Origin: Pandoraea norimbergensis
GTDB lineage: Bacteria; Pseudomonadota; Gammaproteobacteria; Burkholderiales; Burkholderiaceae
DNA: 64,000 bases
Assembly: GCF_001465545.3 (NCBI RefSeq)
Contig: NZ_CP013480.3
Coordinates: forward strand, 1,116,001 to 1,180,000
Reading direction: 5' to 3'
Both the position numbers and the translations under genes were made by a program. Shown here in pieces: positions 53,939-63,181 of the stretch. Each line of letters starts with the position of its first letter. Within the stretch, counting starts at the first letter, position 1. Under the pieces are notes generated by a model. That model saw only the letters and a list, made by a program, of their open reading frames with translations. It made no database searches and was not told the DNA's origin.

Positions 53939-54397
53939 TCACCGTCCCGGAATGATCGGCGCGGGCGGTGGCGGGCTGGGACGCTGCGGCGTCGCCGAAT
54001 TCCCGAATGCATTTCCCATCCGCTGAGACGTGCCGCTCCAGTTGAACTGGCCGCCGATCTGATTGCTTGGCTTGTTGGCAATGTCTTCCGACTCGAGGCC
54101 GGGGGCGCGGCCACCCGCGAGCGGACTCGACGCCGGCTGCAACTGATGCGTCAGGCAGTCGTACGACGGCGAGCGCTGCCCGTTCACTTCCACGTCCACG
54201 CAACCTGCCCGTGATGGGGGTGCCGACGGGGCCGCCGACGGGGCCGCCGATACGCCGCTGGCACCCGACGCGCCGTCGGCGGCGCCCGCGTGGGCAGCCA
54301 TACCGAGCATCAACGCCACAACGCCCGCCATCGCGGCTCCCCGCCACTGAGCGTGCGTGCGAAACCACTGATTACCCCGTGTGTTCTCTGCCTTCAT
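53939..54397 (-). CDS. Secreted hypothetical protein, Pro/Ser-rich
   Basis: A 152-residue protein with a signal peptide (AAMAGVVALMLGMAAHAGAA) and a low-complexity Ala/Ser/Pro stretch. A short conserved-looking block CVDVEVNGQRSPSYDCLTHQ contains two cysteines that could form a disulfide. The C-terminus is Pro-rich. I recognise no function. It is divergent from the TpsB gene, 286 bp away, and could belong to the same secretion locus, but this is only a positional guess. Confidence 0.65.
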   Translation of the reverse strand: MKAENTRGNQWFRTHAQWRGAAMAGVVALMLGMAAHAGAADGASGASGVSAAPSAAPSAPPSRAGCVDVEVNGQRSPSYDCLTHQLQPASSPLAGGRAPGLESEDIANKPSNQIGGQFNWSGTSQRMGNAFGNSATPQRPSPPPPAPIIPGR

Positions 54398-54683
54398 GGC
54401 ATGTCTCCCCCATCAAAAATGTTAGGTGGTCCATCAGGACTCCGACCGAACAAGCATACGTCAGCCTGCGCGTTTTTCGAGAAAGATGAATTTCTCGTGA
54501 CAAACGTTAGTCGGCCGCGCTCCCGGACGTCTAGGTACCTGTATTCGTGAGGAATGTCGACACGGATTGCGTGCGGCAGGGCACTACCAGCGAAGTTTGG
54601 CGGTATGCGCTGGTAAGCGTCAGGCCACCGGGGGCACTGCATCGGGCAGGGCCGCGTCGACCTAACAAAGCAGAGTCTTCTAT

Positions 54684-56369
54684 ATGCGTTTGATGAAAAC
54701 GAACCGGCCGTGGCTGCGCTGGGCGGCGGTATGCGCTGTCACGTTGGGGGGAACCGTTCATGGCGTTGCGATTGCTCAGGAAGCCAAAGCAGCGCAGTCG
54801 GACAACTCGCCTGCGGTAAATCCGCAGGCCGGCGCAACGGGATCGGCGCAGGCAAAGGAAAACGCCGCCGACGCGCAAAAGCCCGTCAATATCAATGAGT
54901 ACGTCGTGCGCGGCAATACCGTGCTCGACGTACGCACGATCGAAAAGGCCGTCACGCCCTATCTCGGGCCTAACCGCACGCTCGCCGACATCGAAGCCGC
55001 ACGCGACGCGTTGCTCGCCGCCTATCAGGCCAAGGGCTATCAGTCGGTGTATGTCGATTTGCCGGAGCAGCAGGTCACCGGCGGCATCGTCTATCTGAAG
55101 GTGAGCGAGACCAAGCTGGGCCGCCTGCGCGTGGTCGGCTCGGAATACCACTCGCCGCGCGAGGTGCGCGAGCGCGTGCCTTCGCTGGCCGAAGGCAAGG
55201 TGCCTGACTTCAATGCCGCGCAGGCGGAACTCACGGCGCTGAACCGCACCGGCGAGCAACAGGTGGTGCCGCTGGTTAAGCAAGGCGCGGTGCCCGGCAC
55301 GATGGACGTCGATCTCAAGGTCGAAGACACCAACCCGTGGCGCGCAAGCCTGAGCCTGAACAACGACCGCAGCGCCGATACGAAGCCGCTGCGCATGCTT
55401 GCCTCGGTGGGCTACGACAACCTGTGGCAACTCGGCCACCGGGTGTCGATGAGTTTCTTCGGCTCGCCTCAGGACTTCAGCCAGAGCAAGGTCTGGTCGG
55501 GCTCGTATGTGGCGCCGATCGGCTCGTCGCCTTGGTCGCTCGAACTCAACGGCTATCAGTCGGACAGCAATGTCGCCACCACCGGTGGCACGACCGTGCT
55601 CGGCAAGGGGCACGCGATCGGTGTGAAGACGACGTACACGGTGCCGGATACCGGCGCCTGGTATCACGCCTTCAGTCTGGGCGTGGACTTCAAGGACAAC
55701 ACGGAAACCACGCGCTTCGGTACGGCCGGCGACGTGGTGCCGCTCAAGTACGCGCCGATCACGCTGGGCTACAGCGGCTTCTATCAAGACGAAGACCTGA
55801 GCGCCGGCCTGAACACGTCGATCGTCTCCGGCATGTCGAGCTTCCTCGGCTACGGCAGCAGCCCTGCCCAGTTCGATGCGAAGCGCTACAAGGCGTCGCC
55901 GAGCTTCATGGTGCTGCGCGCCGATGCCAATGGCACTTATACGTTCGGTGGCGGCTGGCAGCTCGCCGCGCGCGTCGCCACGCAAATGACCGATTCGCCG
56001 CTCATTTCGAACGAACAGCTCGCGGGCGGGGGCATGAACTCGGTGCGCGGCTACCTCTCGGCAGAAGCGACGGGCGACTACGGCGTGGTCGGCTCGATCG
56101 AATGGCGCACGCCGCCGATTCCGCTGCTCGCCCCGGTCGTCTCGAACTGGCGCGCTTATGCGTTCTTCGACGGCGCACGGCTGGGATTGCGTGATGCCTT
56201 GGCTGAGCAGACGTCGCGTTACTCGCTGGCGTCGGTCGGTCTGGGCACGTCGCTGCGCCTGACATCGCACGTGACGGGACGCGTCGATGCGGCCTATCCG
56301 CTGACCAACGGACCGCGCACGGAACGCTACAAGCCGCGCGTGAACTTCAGCGTGACGGCGACCTATTGA
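54684..56369 (+). CDS. Two-partner secretion transporter TpsB (ShlB/FhaC family)
   Basis: A 561-residue outer-membrane protein of the Omp85 superfamily. After the signal peptide come a POTRA domain pair (VRGNTVLDVRTIEKAVTPYL and LRVVGSEYHSPREVRERVPS regions, about residues 70-220) and a 16-strand barrel from about 230, with conserved loop motif LAGGGMNSVRGYLSAEATGDYG near 450 and C-terminal VNFSVTATY. It exports a large TpsA exoprotein, but no such gene is in the window. It is followed by ExbB-, ExbD- and TonB-like genes, as in the P. aeruginosa pdtB locus. Confidence 0.92.
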   Translation: MRLMKTNRPWLRWAAVCAVTLGGTVHGVAIAQEAKAAQSDNSPAVNPQAGATGSAQAKENAADAQKPVNINEYVVRGNTVLDVRTIEKAVTPYLGPNRTLADIEAARDALLAAYQAKGYQSVYVDLPEQQVTGGIVYLKVSETKLGRLRVVGSEYHSPREVRERVPSLAEGKVPDFNAAQAELTALNRTGEQQVVPLVKQGAVPGTMDVDLKVEDTNPWRASLSLNNDRSADTKPLRMLASVGYDNLWQLGHRVSMSFFGSPQDFSQSKVWSGSYVAPIGSSPWSLELNGYQSDSNVATTGGTTVLGKGHAIGVKTTYTVPDTGAWYHAFSLGVDFKDNTETTRFGTAGDVVPLKYAPITLGYSGFYQDEDLSAGLNTSIVSGMSSFLGYGSSPAQFDAKRYKASPSFMVLRADANGTYTFGGGWQLAARVATQMTDSPLISNEQLAGGGMNSVRGYLSAEATGDYGVVGSIEWRTPPIPLLAPVVSNWRAYAFFDGARLGLRDALAEQTSRYSLASVGLGTSLRLTSHVTGRVDAAYPLTNGPRTERYKPRVNFSVTATY

Positions 56370-56530
56370 GCGAACCCAGCCAACACAGAGAACACATGAA
56401 ACCGGGCGGATCGAGACACTCGCGAGCCGCACGAAAACGACACATCCGAATTTCACGACACAACATTCACGACCTGATGCCTGGTGCGCCAATTCAACGC
56501 GTCAGGCGGCATAAACGGAGAAATACAGCC

Positions 56531-58303
56531 ATGCGACGCATTCTTCCATTCCTGCTTGCGCTGATCGGCACGCTGATGCCGGTGCTCGCGCACGCCTGGT
56601 GGCAACCGGATTGGGCGTACCGCAAGCCGATTACCATCGACGCCGGCCCGCAAGGCGGCAACATCACGGGCGACGCCGGCCGAGTGCCGATGCTGTTGCG
56701 CCTGCATACCGGCAACTTCAGCTTTGAAGGCGTGAACGAAACCGGTGCCGACCTGCGCTTTGTGGCAGCCGACGACAAGACCGTGCTGAATCACCAGATC
56801 GAGCAGTTCGATCCGGTGCTGGGCATTGCGCTCGTGTGGGTCGATGTGCCCGCGGTGAGCGCCGGCGCCAAGCAGCAGGTCTGGATGTACTACGGCAACC
56901 GCAAGGCCCCTGCGGCCGGCAACGGTCAGCGCGTGTTCGATCCGGACTACACCGCCGTGTACCACTTCGGTGAGTCGAACGTGCCCGCACGTGACACGAC
57001 CGCCTACGGCAACAACAGCCAGAACCCGGTCGTCACGATGGACGGCGCGATCATTGGCAAGGGGGCGCAGGCGGGGGCTTCGCCGATCGTGCTGCCGGCT
57101 TCGCCGTCGCTCGCACTCGCCGCAGGCAGCCCGTTCACGTTCTCGGCCTGGGTGCGCCCGGAGAAGCTGGGGGCGAACGAAGCGATTTACGTGCGCCGTG
57201 ATGGTGGCAACGATCTCGTGGTCGGTATTGATCAGGGTGTGCCGTTTGTGCAGGTGGGTGCGCAGCGTAGCCAGCCGGGTCAACCGATTCAGGCCGGTCA
57301 GTGGTCGCATCTGGCCGTCACGGCAGATGGCAAGTCGGTCACGCTTTACGTCGGTGGCCACGCCGCCACGACGCTCGCGGTTGCACTGCCCGCACTGAAC
57401 TCGCCGACGATCATCGGCGGTGATGTCGATGGCGCCACCGGTGGCCTCGCTCACTTCTCGGGGGCTGTGGACGAAGTGCATCTCTCGAAGGTCGCACGTA
57501 GCGCCGCACTGCTGCAAACCGACGCCGTCTCGCAAGGTTCCGAATCGCGCCTGATTGCCTTCGGCCCGGACGAGCAACAAGCCGGCAAGAGCCACTTCGC
57601 CTTCATCCTCTCGGCCATGCCGGTTGACGCTTGGGTGGTGGTCTGTGTGCTGGGTCTGATGGCGCTGGTGTCGTGGCTCATCATGATTACGAAGGGTCGC
57701 AGCTACGCCGCCAAGGCGCGTGCCAACAGCGCCTTCATGACGCATTTTCGCGAAGCCTCGGGCGCACCGCTCGACCAGATCGCGCGTACGAATCGCGTGC
57801 CGGACGACGTGCGCGGGCAATCGCCGCTGTGGCGTCTGTACGAGGTCGCGCTGGGTGAGCTGCATCGCCGCCACGAACTCGGCTACGACACGAGCGCCGT
57901 ATCGGACGCGACCATCAGCGCCATTCGCGCGTCGATGGACGGTGCGATGGTGCGCGAAGTCGAAGACATGAGCAAACGCATGAACTGGCTCTCGACGTCG
58001 ATCGAAGGCGCGCCGTATGTCGGTCTGTTCGGCACCGTGATCGGGATCATGCTGGTGTTCGTCGTGGCCGCCATGGCGGGCGCGGTGGACATCAACTCGG
58101 TGGCCCCGGGCATGGCCGCGGCACTGCTGTGTACGGCCGCCGGTCTCGGCGTGGCCATTCCTGCACTGTTTGGCTACAACTGGCTGGTGTCGCGCTCGGA
58201 TGCGCTCTCGGCCGACATGGCCGTGTTCGTCGACGAATTCACGACGCGCCTCGCAGAAGAGCAGGGCGAAGGCCGCCGTCAGCCCGTGCTGCAACGCGCC
58301 TGA
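56531..58303 (+). CDS. DUF2341-LamG-ExbB/TolQ fusion protein
   Basis: A 590-residue fusion. After a signal-like helix (ILPFLLALIGTLMPVLAHA) comes a DUF2341 domain (WWQPDWAYRKPITIDAG ... LVWVDVPAVSAGAKQQVWMYYG, residues 20-130), a LamG/concanavalin-like domain (residues 190-340, SPFTFSAWVRPEKLGANEAI), then a MotA/TolQ/ExbB channel domain (residues 400-580, with helices around 415-435 and in GLFGTVIGIMLVFVVAAMAG). The periplasmic lectin-like part is a striking addition to a motor subunit. It is in one operon with exbD- and tonB-like genes behind tpsB. The ATG at 56531 is used because it precedes the signal sequence. Confidence 0.85.
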   Translation: MRRILPFLLALIGTLMPVLAHAWWQPDWAYRKPITIDAGPQGGNITGDAGRVPMLLRLHTGNFSFEGVNETGADLRFVAADDKTVLNHQIEQFDPVLGIALVWVDVPAVSAGAKQQVWMYYGNRKAPAAGNGQRVFDPDYTAVYHFGESNVPARDTTAYGNNSQNPVVTMDGAIIGKGAQAGASPIVLPASPSLALAAGSPFTFSAWVRPEKLGANEAIYVRRDGGNDLVVGIDQGVPFVQVGAQRSQPGQPIQAGQWSHLAVTADGKSVTLYVGGHAATTLAVALPALNSPTIIGGDVDGATGGLAHFSGAVDEVHLSKVARSAALLQTDAVSQGSESRLIAFGPDEQQAGKSHFAFILSAMPVDAWVVVCVLGLMALVSWLIMITKGRSYAAKARANSAFMTHFREASGAPLDQIARTNRVPDDVRGQSPLWRLYEVALGELHRRHELGYDTSAVSDATISAIRASMDGAMVREVEDMSKRMNWLSTSIEGAPYVGLFGTVIGIMLVFVVAAMAGAVDINSVAPGMAAALLCTAAGLGVAIPALFGYNWLVSRSDALSADMAVFVDEFTTRLAEEQGEGRRQPVLQRA

Positions 58304-58315
58304 CGAGGACGAATC

Positions 58316-58726
58316 ATGGCTAACGCAACGCGATTCGCCGCGAAGAAGCGCTCGGGCGGCATCAACATCACGCCGTTTGTCGACGTGCTGCTGGTGGTGC
58401 TGGTGATCTTCATTCTCACGAGCAACGCCAGCATTCCCGGCATCAAGGTCGATCTCCCGAAGGCCAGCTCATCGGTGGCCCTCGAGAAGCCGAAGACCAA
58501 GGCGATCACGGTCGACAACGCCGGTCAGGTCTTTCTCGATGCCTATCCGGTGACGCTCACCGAGCTTGAGGATCGCTTGCGCACGGAAAAGGCAGTCACA
58601 CCCGACTTCCCGGTGATCGTGCGCGGCGACGCGCAGGTCCAGTACGCCAAGGTCGTCGAAGTGCTCGACCTGCTGCGCCGGATCGATCTCAACCAGGTCG
58701 GCCTCGTGACCGGCAAGCCGCAGTAA
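58316..58726 (+). CDS. ExbD/TolR-family motor subunit of the TPS locus
   Basis: A 136-residue protein with one N-terminal helix carrying the conserved aspartate (ITPFVDVLLVVLVIFILT) and a periplasmic domain (FPVIVRGDAQVQYAKVVEVLD). With the upstream ExbB-domain fusion it should form a proton-driven motor distinct from the ExbBD pair at 14029-15219. Lies 12 bp after the fusion gene and 10 bp before the tonB-like gene. Confidence 0.93.
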   Translation: MANATRFAAKKRSGGINITPFVDVLLVVLVIFILTSNASIPGIKVDLPKASSSVALEKPKTKAITVDNAGQVFLDAYPVTLTELEDRLRTEKAVTPDFPVIVRGDAQVQYAKVVEVLDLLRRIDLNQVGLVTGKPQ

Positions 58727-58736
58727 GGAGCGCAGC

Positions 58737-59462
58737 GTGAAACCTCGCGATTTCGCGTCCAGCCCCGTGCGGCCCACCGCCAAACCGCCCAGTCCGGCGC
58801 TGGCGCTGCTGCGCCGGCGCGGCCCACTGATCGTCGGCGGCCTGGTCGTGCTCGGTCTGATCGCCCTTTTCTGGCACTTGCTCACGGACAAGGCCAGCAT
58901 GCGCCGCGAGGTGAACACCCCGCCGATGCTCATGCTGCCGCCGCCTCCGCCACCACCGCCGCCTCAGGAGAAACCGCCTGAGCCGCAGCCGGAGAAGATC
59001 AAGCCCGAAGTCGTCGAGCCGAAGCCGGCCGACCCTGTCGAGCCGCCGAAGGACGACACGCCGCCGAGTCCGACCAAGGATCTCGGTGACGCCGTGACGA
59101 TCAATGGCGACGCACAGGCAGGTACCGACGCATTCGGTATCGGCGCCGGCAATGGCGGCGGCATGACGGGCGGTGGCGGCGGGCTGGGTAGCCGTTCCTA
59201 CAGCGCGTGGCTTGCCAGCTCTCTGCAACAGGCGTTCGGGCGCGATGCGCGCACTCGCACGCTGGCCTTCGACGATGTACGTATCGATCTCTGGCTAGAC
59301 GCCGACGGACGCGCCACGCGCGCCCAACTGGTGCGGGGCACCGGTAACGCTGCCATCGACGACGCGGTTCTCGCGATGCTGCGCGACTTCCGCGCAGAAG
59401 AGAAGCCGCCGGCGTCGCTGCGCTATCCGCTGTCGATGAGTATCCGGGGACGCCGGCCATGA
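58737..59462 (+). CDS. TonB-like energy transducer of the TPS locus
   Basis: A 241-residue TonB-type protein: cytoplasmic Pro-rich start, one helix (PLIVGGLVVLGLIALFWHLL), a Pro/Glu/Lys-rich linker (residues 60-120) and a C-terminal TonB-like domain (YSAWLASSLQQAFGRD ... GRATRAQLVRGTGNAAIDDA). It starts with GTG at 58737. Its C-terminal domain resembles that of the STN protein at 63182. It would couple the DUF2341-ExbB/ExbD motor to an outer-membrane partner, perhaps the TpsB or the putative porin. Confidence 0.88.
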   Translation: MKPRDFASSPVRPTAKPPSPALALLRRRGPLIVGGLVVLGLIALFWHLLTDKASMRREVNTPPMLMLPPPPPPPPPQEKPPEPQPEKIKPEVVEPKPADPVEPPKDDTPPSPTKDLGDAVTINGDAQAGTDAFGIGAGNGGGMTGGGGGLGSRSYSAWLASSLQQAFGRDARTRTLAFDDVRIDLWLDADGRATRAQLVRGTGNAAIDDAVLAMLRDFRAEEKPPASLRYPLSMSIRGRRP

Positions 59463-61330
59463 AGCGCAATTCGACGCTCGTCACGCCTCAGGTGGTGGCG
59501 CAGGTGGTGGATGAAGGACTTCCTTTTTACGCAAAAGTCACACACAAAATGAAAGCACTGGAACGTATGACCGGCGCGCTCGCACTCCGACGTGCGCCAC
59601 GCGCTGCGGGGACCGCAGGCGCCGTGGCGCTGGCGCTCGCGCTGATGGGGACCGCAGGTCTGGCTCAGGCACAGGCGCAGCCGGCCCCGAAAGAGACGGC
59701 GATGGTCAAGTTGATCCGTGGCCTCATCAAGAGCGGCGCGATCGACAAGACCACGGGCGAAGCCTTGCTGGCACAAGCCGAAACGGAAGCCTACGCGGCG
59801 TCCGCTGCGGCGCAAAAGGCGGCCGCCGCACCGGTGGCCGTGGCCGCCGTCCCGGGCGGCGAACCGGGCGACGTGCGCATTCCGTACATCTCGCAGACCA
59901 CGCGCGATCAGATTCGCGACGAGGTGAAGAACGAAGTGATGGCACAGGCCAAGACGGAAGGCTGGGCCGCACCGAACGAAACCCCCGAGTGGACCAAGCG
60001 CATTCATATCGAAGGCGACTTCCGCCTGCGTAACGAATCGCGCTTCTACTCGAGCAGCAACACGAACACGCAGATCGACTGGGCGCAGATCAACAAGGGC
60101 AATGGCTTCGACGTCAACTCGAACTCCAGCCTGGCGCTCCCGCCGCTGCTCAACACCACGCAGAACCGTACCAACCAGTTCCGCGCCCGTGCACGCTTTG
60201 GCATCTTCGCCGACGTCTCGGAGCAGGTGAAAGCCGGTGTGCGGCTGGCGAGCAGCAACGACGACAGCCCGGTCTCGACCAACTCCACGCTTGGCGGTGG
60301 TCTGAACAAGAAGAGCGTCTGGCTCGACCAGATGTGGATGTCGTATCAGCCGTTCACGTGGATGAAGGTCACGGGCGGGCGTTTCGCGCCGCCGTATGTC
60401 ACCACCGACATGCTGTTCTCGAGCGACCTGAACATCGACGGCATTGCCGCGCAGTTCAACAAGGTGCTGCCGCAGAACCCGAACGTCGAACTGTTCGGCT
60501 CGCTCGGCTTTATCCCGCTCGAGTACTCGGGCGACAACTCGCCGTCGAACAACCCGAACAAGATGTCGAGCCAGACCAAGTGGATGCTCGGCACGCAGTT
60601 CGGTGCGAACTGGAAGCTCGACTCGAAGAACAGCTTCCGCGGCACGGTCGGCTACTTCGACTTCCGCAACATCACGGGTCAACTGTCGTCGCCTTGCGCG
60701 CTTTACGCAGGGCAGACGAGCTGCGATTCGGATTGGTCGCGTCCGGCGTTCATGCAGAAGGGCAACACGCTCATGCTGCTGCGTAACATCGCACTCAACC
60801 CGCTCGATCCGGCAGGTACGCCTCAGCCGCAGTATGTCGGTTACGCCTCGAAGTTCCAGTTGCTCGATCTCTCGGCTCGTTGGGACACGATGCTCGCCGG
60901 CCGCTACCCGCTGCGCTTCGACGTGAACTACATCCGCAACCTGGCCTACAACGAGGGCGAGATGTGGGCGCGTTCGAACGGTGGCATCGTGAACAACTTC
61001 GGTTCGGGCGAAACAACGCGTGCCAACTTCAAGAGCGGCCCGAACGCCTACATGGTGCAGGCGACCTTCGGCAAGCCGGTCATGGCGTCGCGCGGCGATT
61101 GGAACGTGTTGTTCGGCTACAAGCGTATCGAGCCGGATGCCGTGCCCGATGCCTACAACGATTCGACGTTCCACGGCGGCGGCACGAACGCGAAGGGCTA
61201 CTACCTCGGCGCTTCGTATGCCTTCGACAAGAATGCATGGCTCACCGGCCGCTGGCTCTCGACGAAGGAAGTCTATGGCGCGCCGTTGTCGATCGACACG
61301 CTGCAAATCGAAGTCAACGCGCGATTCTAA
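59459..61330 (+). CDS. Putative outer-membrane porin of the TPS locus
   Basis: A beta-barrel protein of about 590-620 residues. It has a helical, possibly coiled-coil, region after the signal (residues 85-140) and a long barrel with repeated aromatic strands (RIHIEGDFRLRNESRFYSS, NQFRARARFGIFADVSEQV, WLTGRWLSTKE) ending IDTLQIEVNARF, a typical C-terminal phenylalanine. The ATG at 59459 overlaps the tonB-like stop by 4 bp; an ATG at 59549 precedes a better signal peptide, so the real start is uncertain. It belongs to the putative porin family often found in these loci. Confidence 0.82.
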   Translation: MKRNSTLVTPQVVAQVVDEGLPFYAKVTHKMKALERMTGALALRRAPRAAGTAGAVALALALMGTAGLAQAQAQPAPKETAMVKLIRGLIKSGAIDKTTGEALLAQAETEAYAASAAAQKAAAAPVAVAAVPGGEPGDVRIPYISQTTRDQIRDEVKNEVMAQAKTEGWAAPNETPEWTKRIHIEGDFRLRNESRFYSSSNTNTQIDWAQINKGNGFDVNSNSSLALPPLLNTTQNRTNQFRARARFGIFADVSEQVKAGVRLASSNDDSPVSTNSTLGGGLNKKSVWLDQMWMSYQPFTWMKVTGGRFAPPYVTTDMLFSSDLNIDGIAAQFNKVLPQNPNVELFGSLGFIPLEYSGDNSPSNNPNKMSSQTKWMLGTQFGANWKLDSKNSFRGTVGYFDFRNITGQLSSPCALYAGQTSCDSDWSRPAFMQKGNTLMLLRNIALNPLDPAGTPQPQYVGYASKFQLLDLSARWDTMLAGRYPLRFDVNYIRNLAYNEGEMWARSNGGIVNNFGSGETTRANFKSGPNAYMVQATFGKPVMASRGDWNVLFGYKRIEPDAVPDAYNDSTFHGGGTNAKGYYLGASYAFDKNAWLTGRWLSTKEVYGAPLSIDTLQIEVNARF

Positions 61331-61340
61331 GGAGGTCGTC

Positions 61341-62087
61341 ATGAGTCAACAGCCCCCGCGCGCGATGTCGCGTCTGGCCTCAGGTGTGGCCGCCGCGGTG
61401 CTGCTTGCTGCGTGCGCTGCCGCCTCGGCGCAGACGCCGCAGGGCGCACCGACGATGGAAGAGCGTCTGCGCACGCAACTGCGCAGCACGACCGAGCAGC
61501 TCCAGCAGGCGAAGAACGAACTCGCCGCGCTCAAGGCCGGCGGCGCCACGGCCGGTGCCGCCGGAAAAGAGTCGCCCGAAGCGTTGAAGAAGGCGCTTGA
61601 CGAGGCGCAGCAGCAACTGGCCGCAGAGCGTCAGGCGCGCGAGCGCCTCGCGCAGGACGCCCGCGCTTCGCAATCGGAAGTGAAGTCGGTGGCCGATAAG
61701 GCCAACACGCAGATTGCCCAGTATCGCAACGCCTACGACGAGCTGCTCAAGCTCGCACGCCAGGCCGACGCGCAGCGCAAGCATCTCGCCGACGAGTCGG
61801 CTGCACAACGTGTCGCGCTCACGATGTGCAAGGAGAAGAACGATCGTCTGTATGCCGTCGGCCAGGAAATTCTGACGGCCTACGAGACGATGGATGTGGC
61901 GACCGTGGTCGCGGCGCGCCAGCCGTTCGCCGGGCAGGCCCGAGTGAAGTACGAGCGTATCGCGCAGGAGTACGGCGACAAGCTCTACGAGGGCAAGTTC
62001 GACGAGCAGCAAGCCGCCGCCGCCATTGCCGCCAAGCCTGCCGAGACCGCAGCCGCCACGGCGTCGGCACCGGCTGCATCGCAGTAA
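61341..62087 (+). CDS. Periplasmic coiled-coil protein
   Basis: A 248-residue protein with a signal peptide (LASGVAAAVLLAACAAASAQ; a lipoprotein-like Cys occurs in LLAACAAA) followed by long heptad-rich helices (residues 40-165, for example LRTQLRSTTEQLQQAKNELA) and a C-terminal globular part (MCKEKNDRLYAVGQEILTAY). The ATG follows a perfect AAGGAGG site, 10 bp after the putative porin. It could bridge the inner-membrane motor and outer-membrane components, but its function is unknown. Confidence 0.8.
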   Translation: MSQQPPRAMSRLASGVAAAVLLAACAAASAQTPQGAPTMEERLRTQLRSTTEQLQQAKNELAALKAGGATAGAAGKESPEALKKALDEAQQQLAAERQARERLAQDARASQSEVKSVADKANTQIAQYRNAYDELLKLARQADAQRKHLADESAAQRVALTMCKEKNDRLYAVGQEILTAYETMDVATVVAARQPFAGQARVKYERIAQEYGDKLYEGKFDEQQAAAAIAAKPAETAAATASAPAASQ

Positions 62088-62162
62088 TACCGCGCGTGAC
62101 GAGGGGCGTGGATGGCGCTCCTCGTCCTGAATTCGCATAACGATAGTTTGAGGACCACTGGC

Positions 62163-62783
62163 ATGAACGAAGAGACCACGATGCAACACGATAACCACGA
62201 CAGCCACGACAGCCACGACGCCGAGCGAGCCGGTGCGCCGACGTCTTCGAGCACGTCGCCGCTCGCAGGCATCATCACTTTTGTCACGTCCGCTCAGGTC
62301 GCCGAAGCCATTCGCGCTGCCGGTTGCGCGGTGACCGTGCAGCAAGACGATCTGGTCACGCGCCTGCATAGCGCGAGCCATGGCATCGGCTACCAGGTGC
62401 ACTGGGGCAACCAGGCCGGCGCCGACCAGTATCTCGATTTCACGCTGAGCTGCCCGCTGCGTGTGCAGGGCGGCGATCTGCCCGAAGGCCTCATCAACGA
62501 GTGGCATCGCTCGCGCCGTTTCGCCCGCGTGGCCGCCCATGGCGAGTTCCTCGTGCTGGAAATGGACGTCATCGTGGCAGGCGGCGTTTCCCCGGATTTC
62601 CTGAATTTCTCGATGCGTCTCTGGGTCGAGATGATGGGACAGTTCTTCCTGCACCTTCGCAACTTCACGCAGCAGTCCACCGGCCAGATCGCCGGTGACG
62701 AAGCGTCGGGCGAAGGCATCTCCGCTGCGCCGGGCGACGTGCTCGCGAGCGGCGATGGACAGGCACCGATGACGCTTAACTAA
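62163..62783 (+). CDS. YbjN-domain protein
   Basis: A 206-residue protein with a His/Asp-rich N-terminus (tandem DSH repeats, bases 62198-62222), then a YbjN-type fold: GIGYQVHWGNQAGADQYLDFTLSCPLRVQ, NEWHRSRRFARVAAHGEFLVLEMDVIV and LNFSMRLWVEMMGQF. YbjN-fold proteins are structurally related to type III secretion chaperones, so it might act as a chaperone for a secreted or envelope protein of the locus. Start taken at ATG 62163; 62181 and 62112 are alternatives. Confidence 0.78.
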   Translation: MNEETTMQHDNHDSHDSHDAERAGAPTSSSTSPLAGIITFVTSAQVAEAIRAAGCAVTVQQDDLVTRLHSASHGIGYQVHWGNQAGADQYLDFTLSCPLRVQGGDLPEGLINEWHRSRRFARVAAHGEFLVLEMDVIVAGGVSPDFLNFSMRLWVEMMGQFFLHLRNFTQQSTGQIAGDEASGEGISAAPGDVLASGDGQAPMTLN

Positions 62784-63181
62784 AGCGTCGCCGCGCGACG
62801 CATCTTTTGTGTGTTTCTCGCCTGAGCCTCGGGAACCTCCCGCGCGCGGCTGTATCACGTCCAGTTAGACGACTGGTTGGCCCGTAACCTGCCCGTACCC
62901 CGTGGCCGTGTTACGGGCTTTTTTCGTTGCTGCTGCGTCAGGACTCCTGATTTTTCAGTGATATCGCGAGATGTTGAGAAACATTTCATGACGATCGGTG
63001 GCACTGTCAAAGTACGGTCACAATCGGACACCAGAATCCTCAGGAATTCTTACAAATTATTCGTGGATCCACGGGGAAACGGCGATCGCCTGCGGGCATC
63101 GTCGCGTGCTTTGCTTGCCGCAGAGGTCCCGCCACTTCCGCTATTTCCGACCGCCTGCCATGCAAAGGCCAACCGCCCGAC
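62784..63181. other. 398-bp intergenic region before the STN gene
   Basis: Holds a short hairpin CCAGT-TAGACG-ACTGG (62861-62876), a terminator at 62880-62924 ending the TPS operon, and then an AT-richer stretch that should include the promoter of the STN/sigma operon. No clear promoter elements could be assigned. Confidence 0.5.
62880..62924 (+). terminator. Terminator of the TPS operon
   Basis: 9-bp stem GCCCGTAAC / GTTACGGGC with a 21-nt loop, followed by six T residues. It lies 96 bp after the YbjN stop. Confidence 0.75.

Noticed and set aside
54531..61342. Several 600-codon frames antisense to tpsB, the ExbB fusion and the putative porin
   Set aside because: All Arg/His-rich, no ribosome binding sites, and opposite to proteins with clear domains.
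62195..62225. Tandem CACGACAGC repeats
   Set aside because: Short in-frame repeat encoding DSH in a flexible N-terminus; not a regulatory array.
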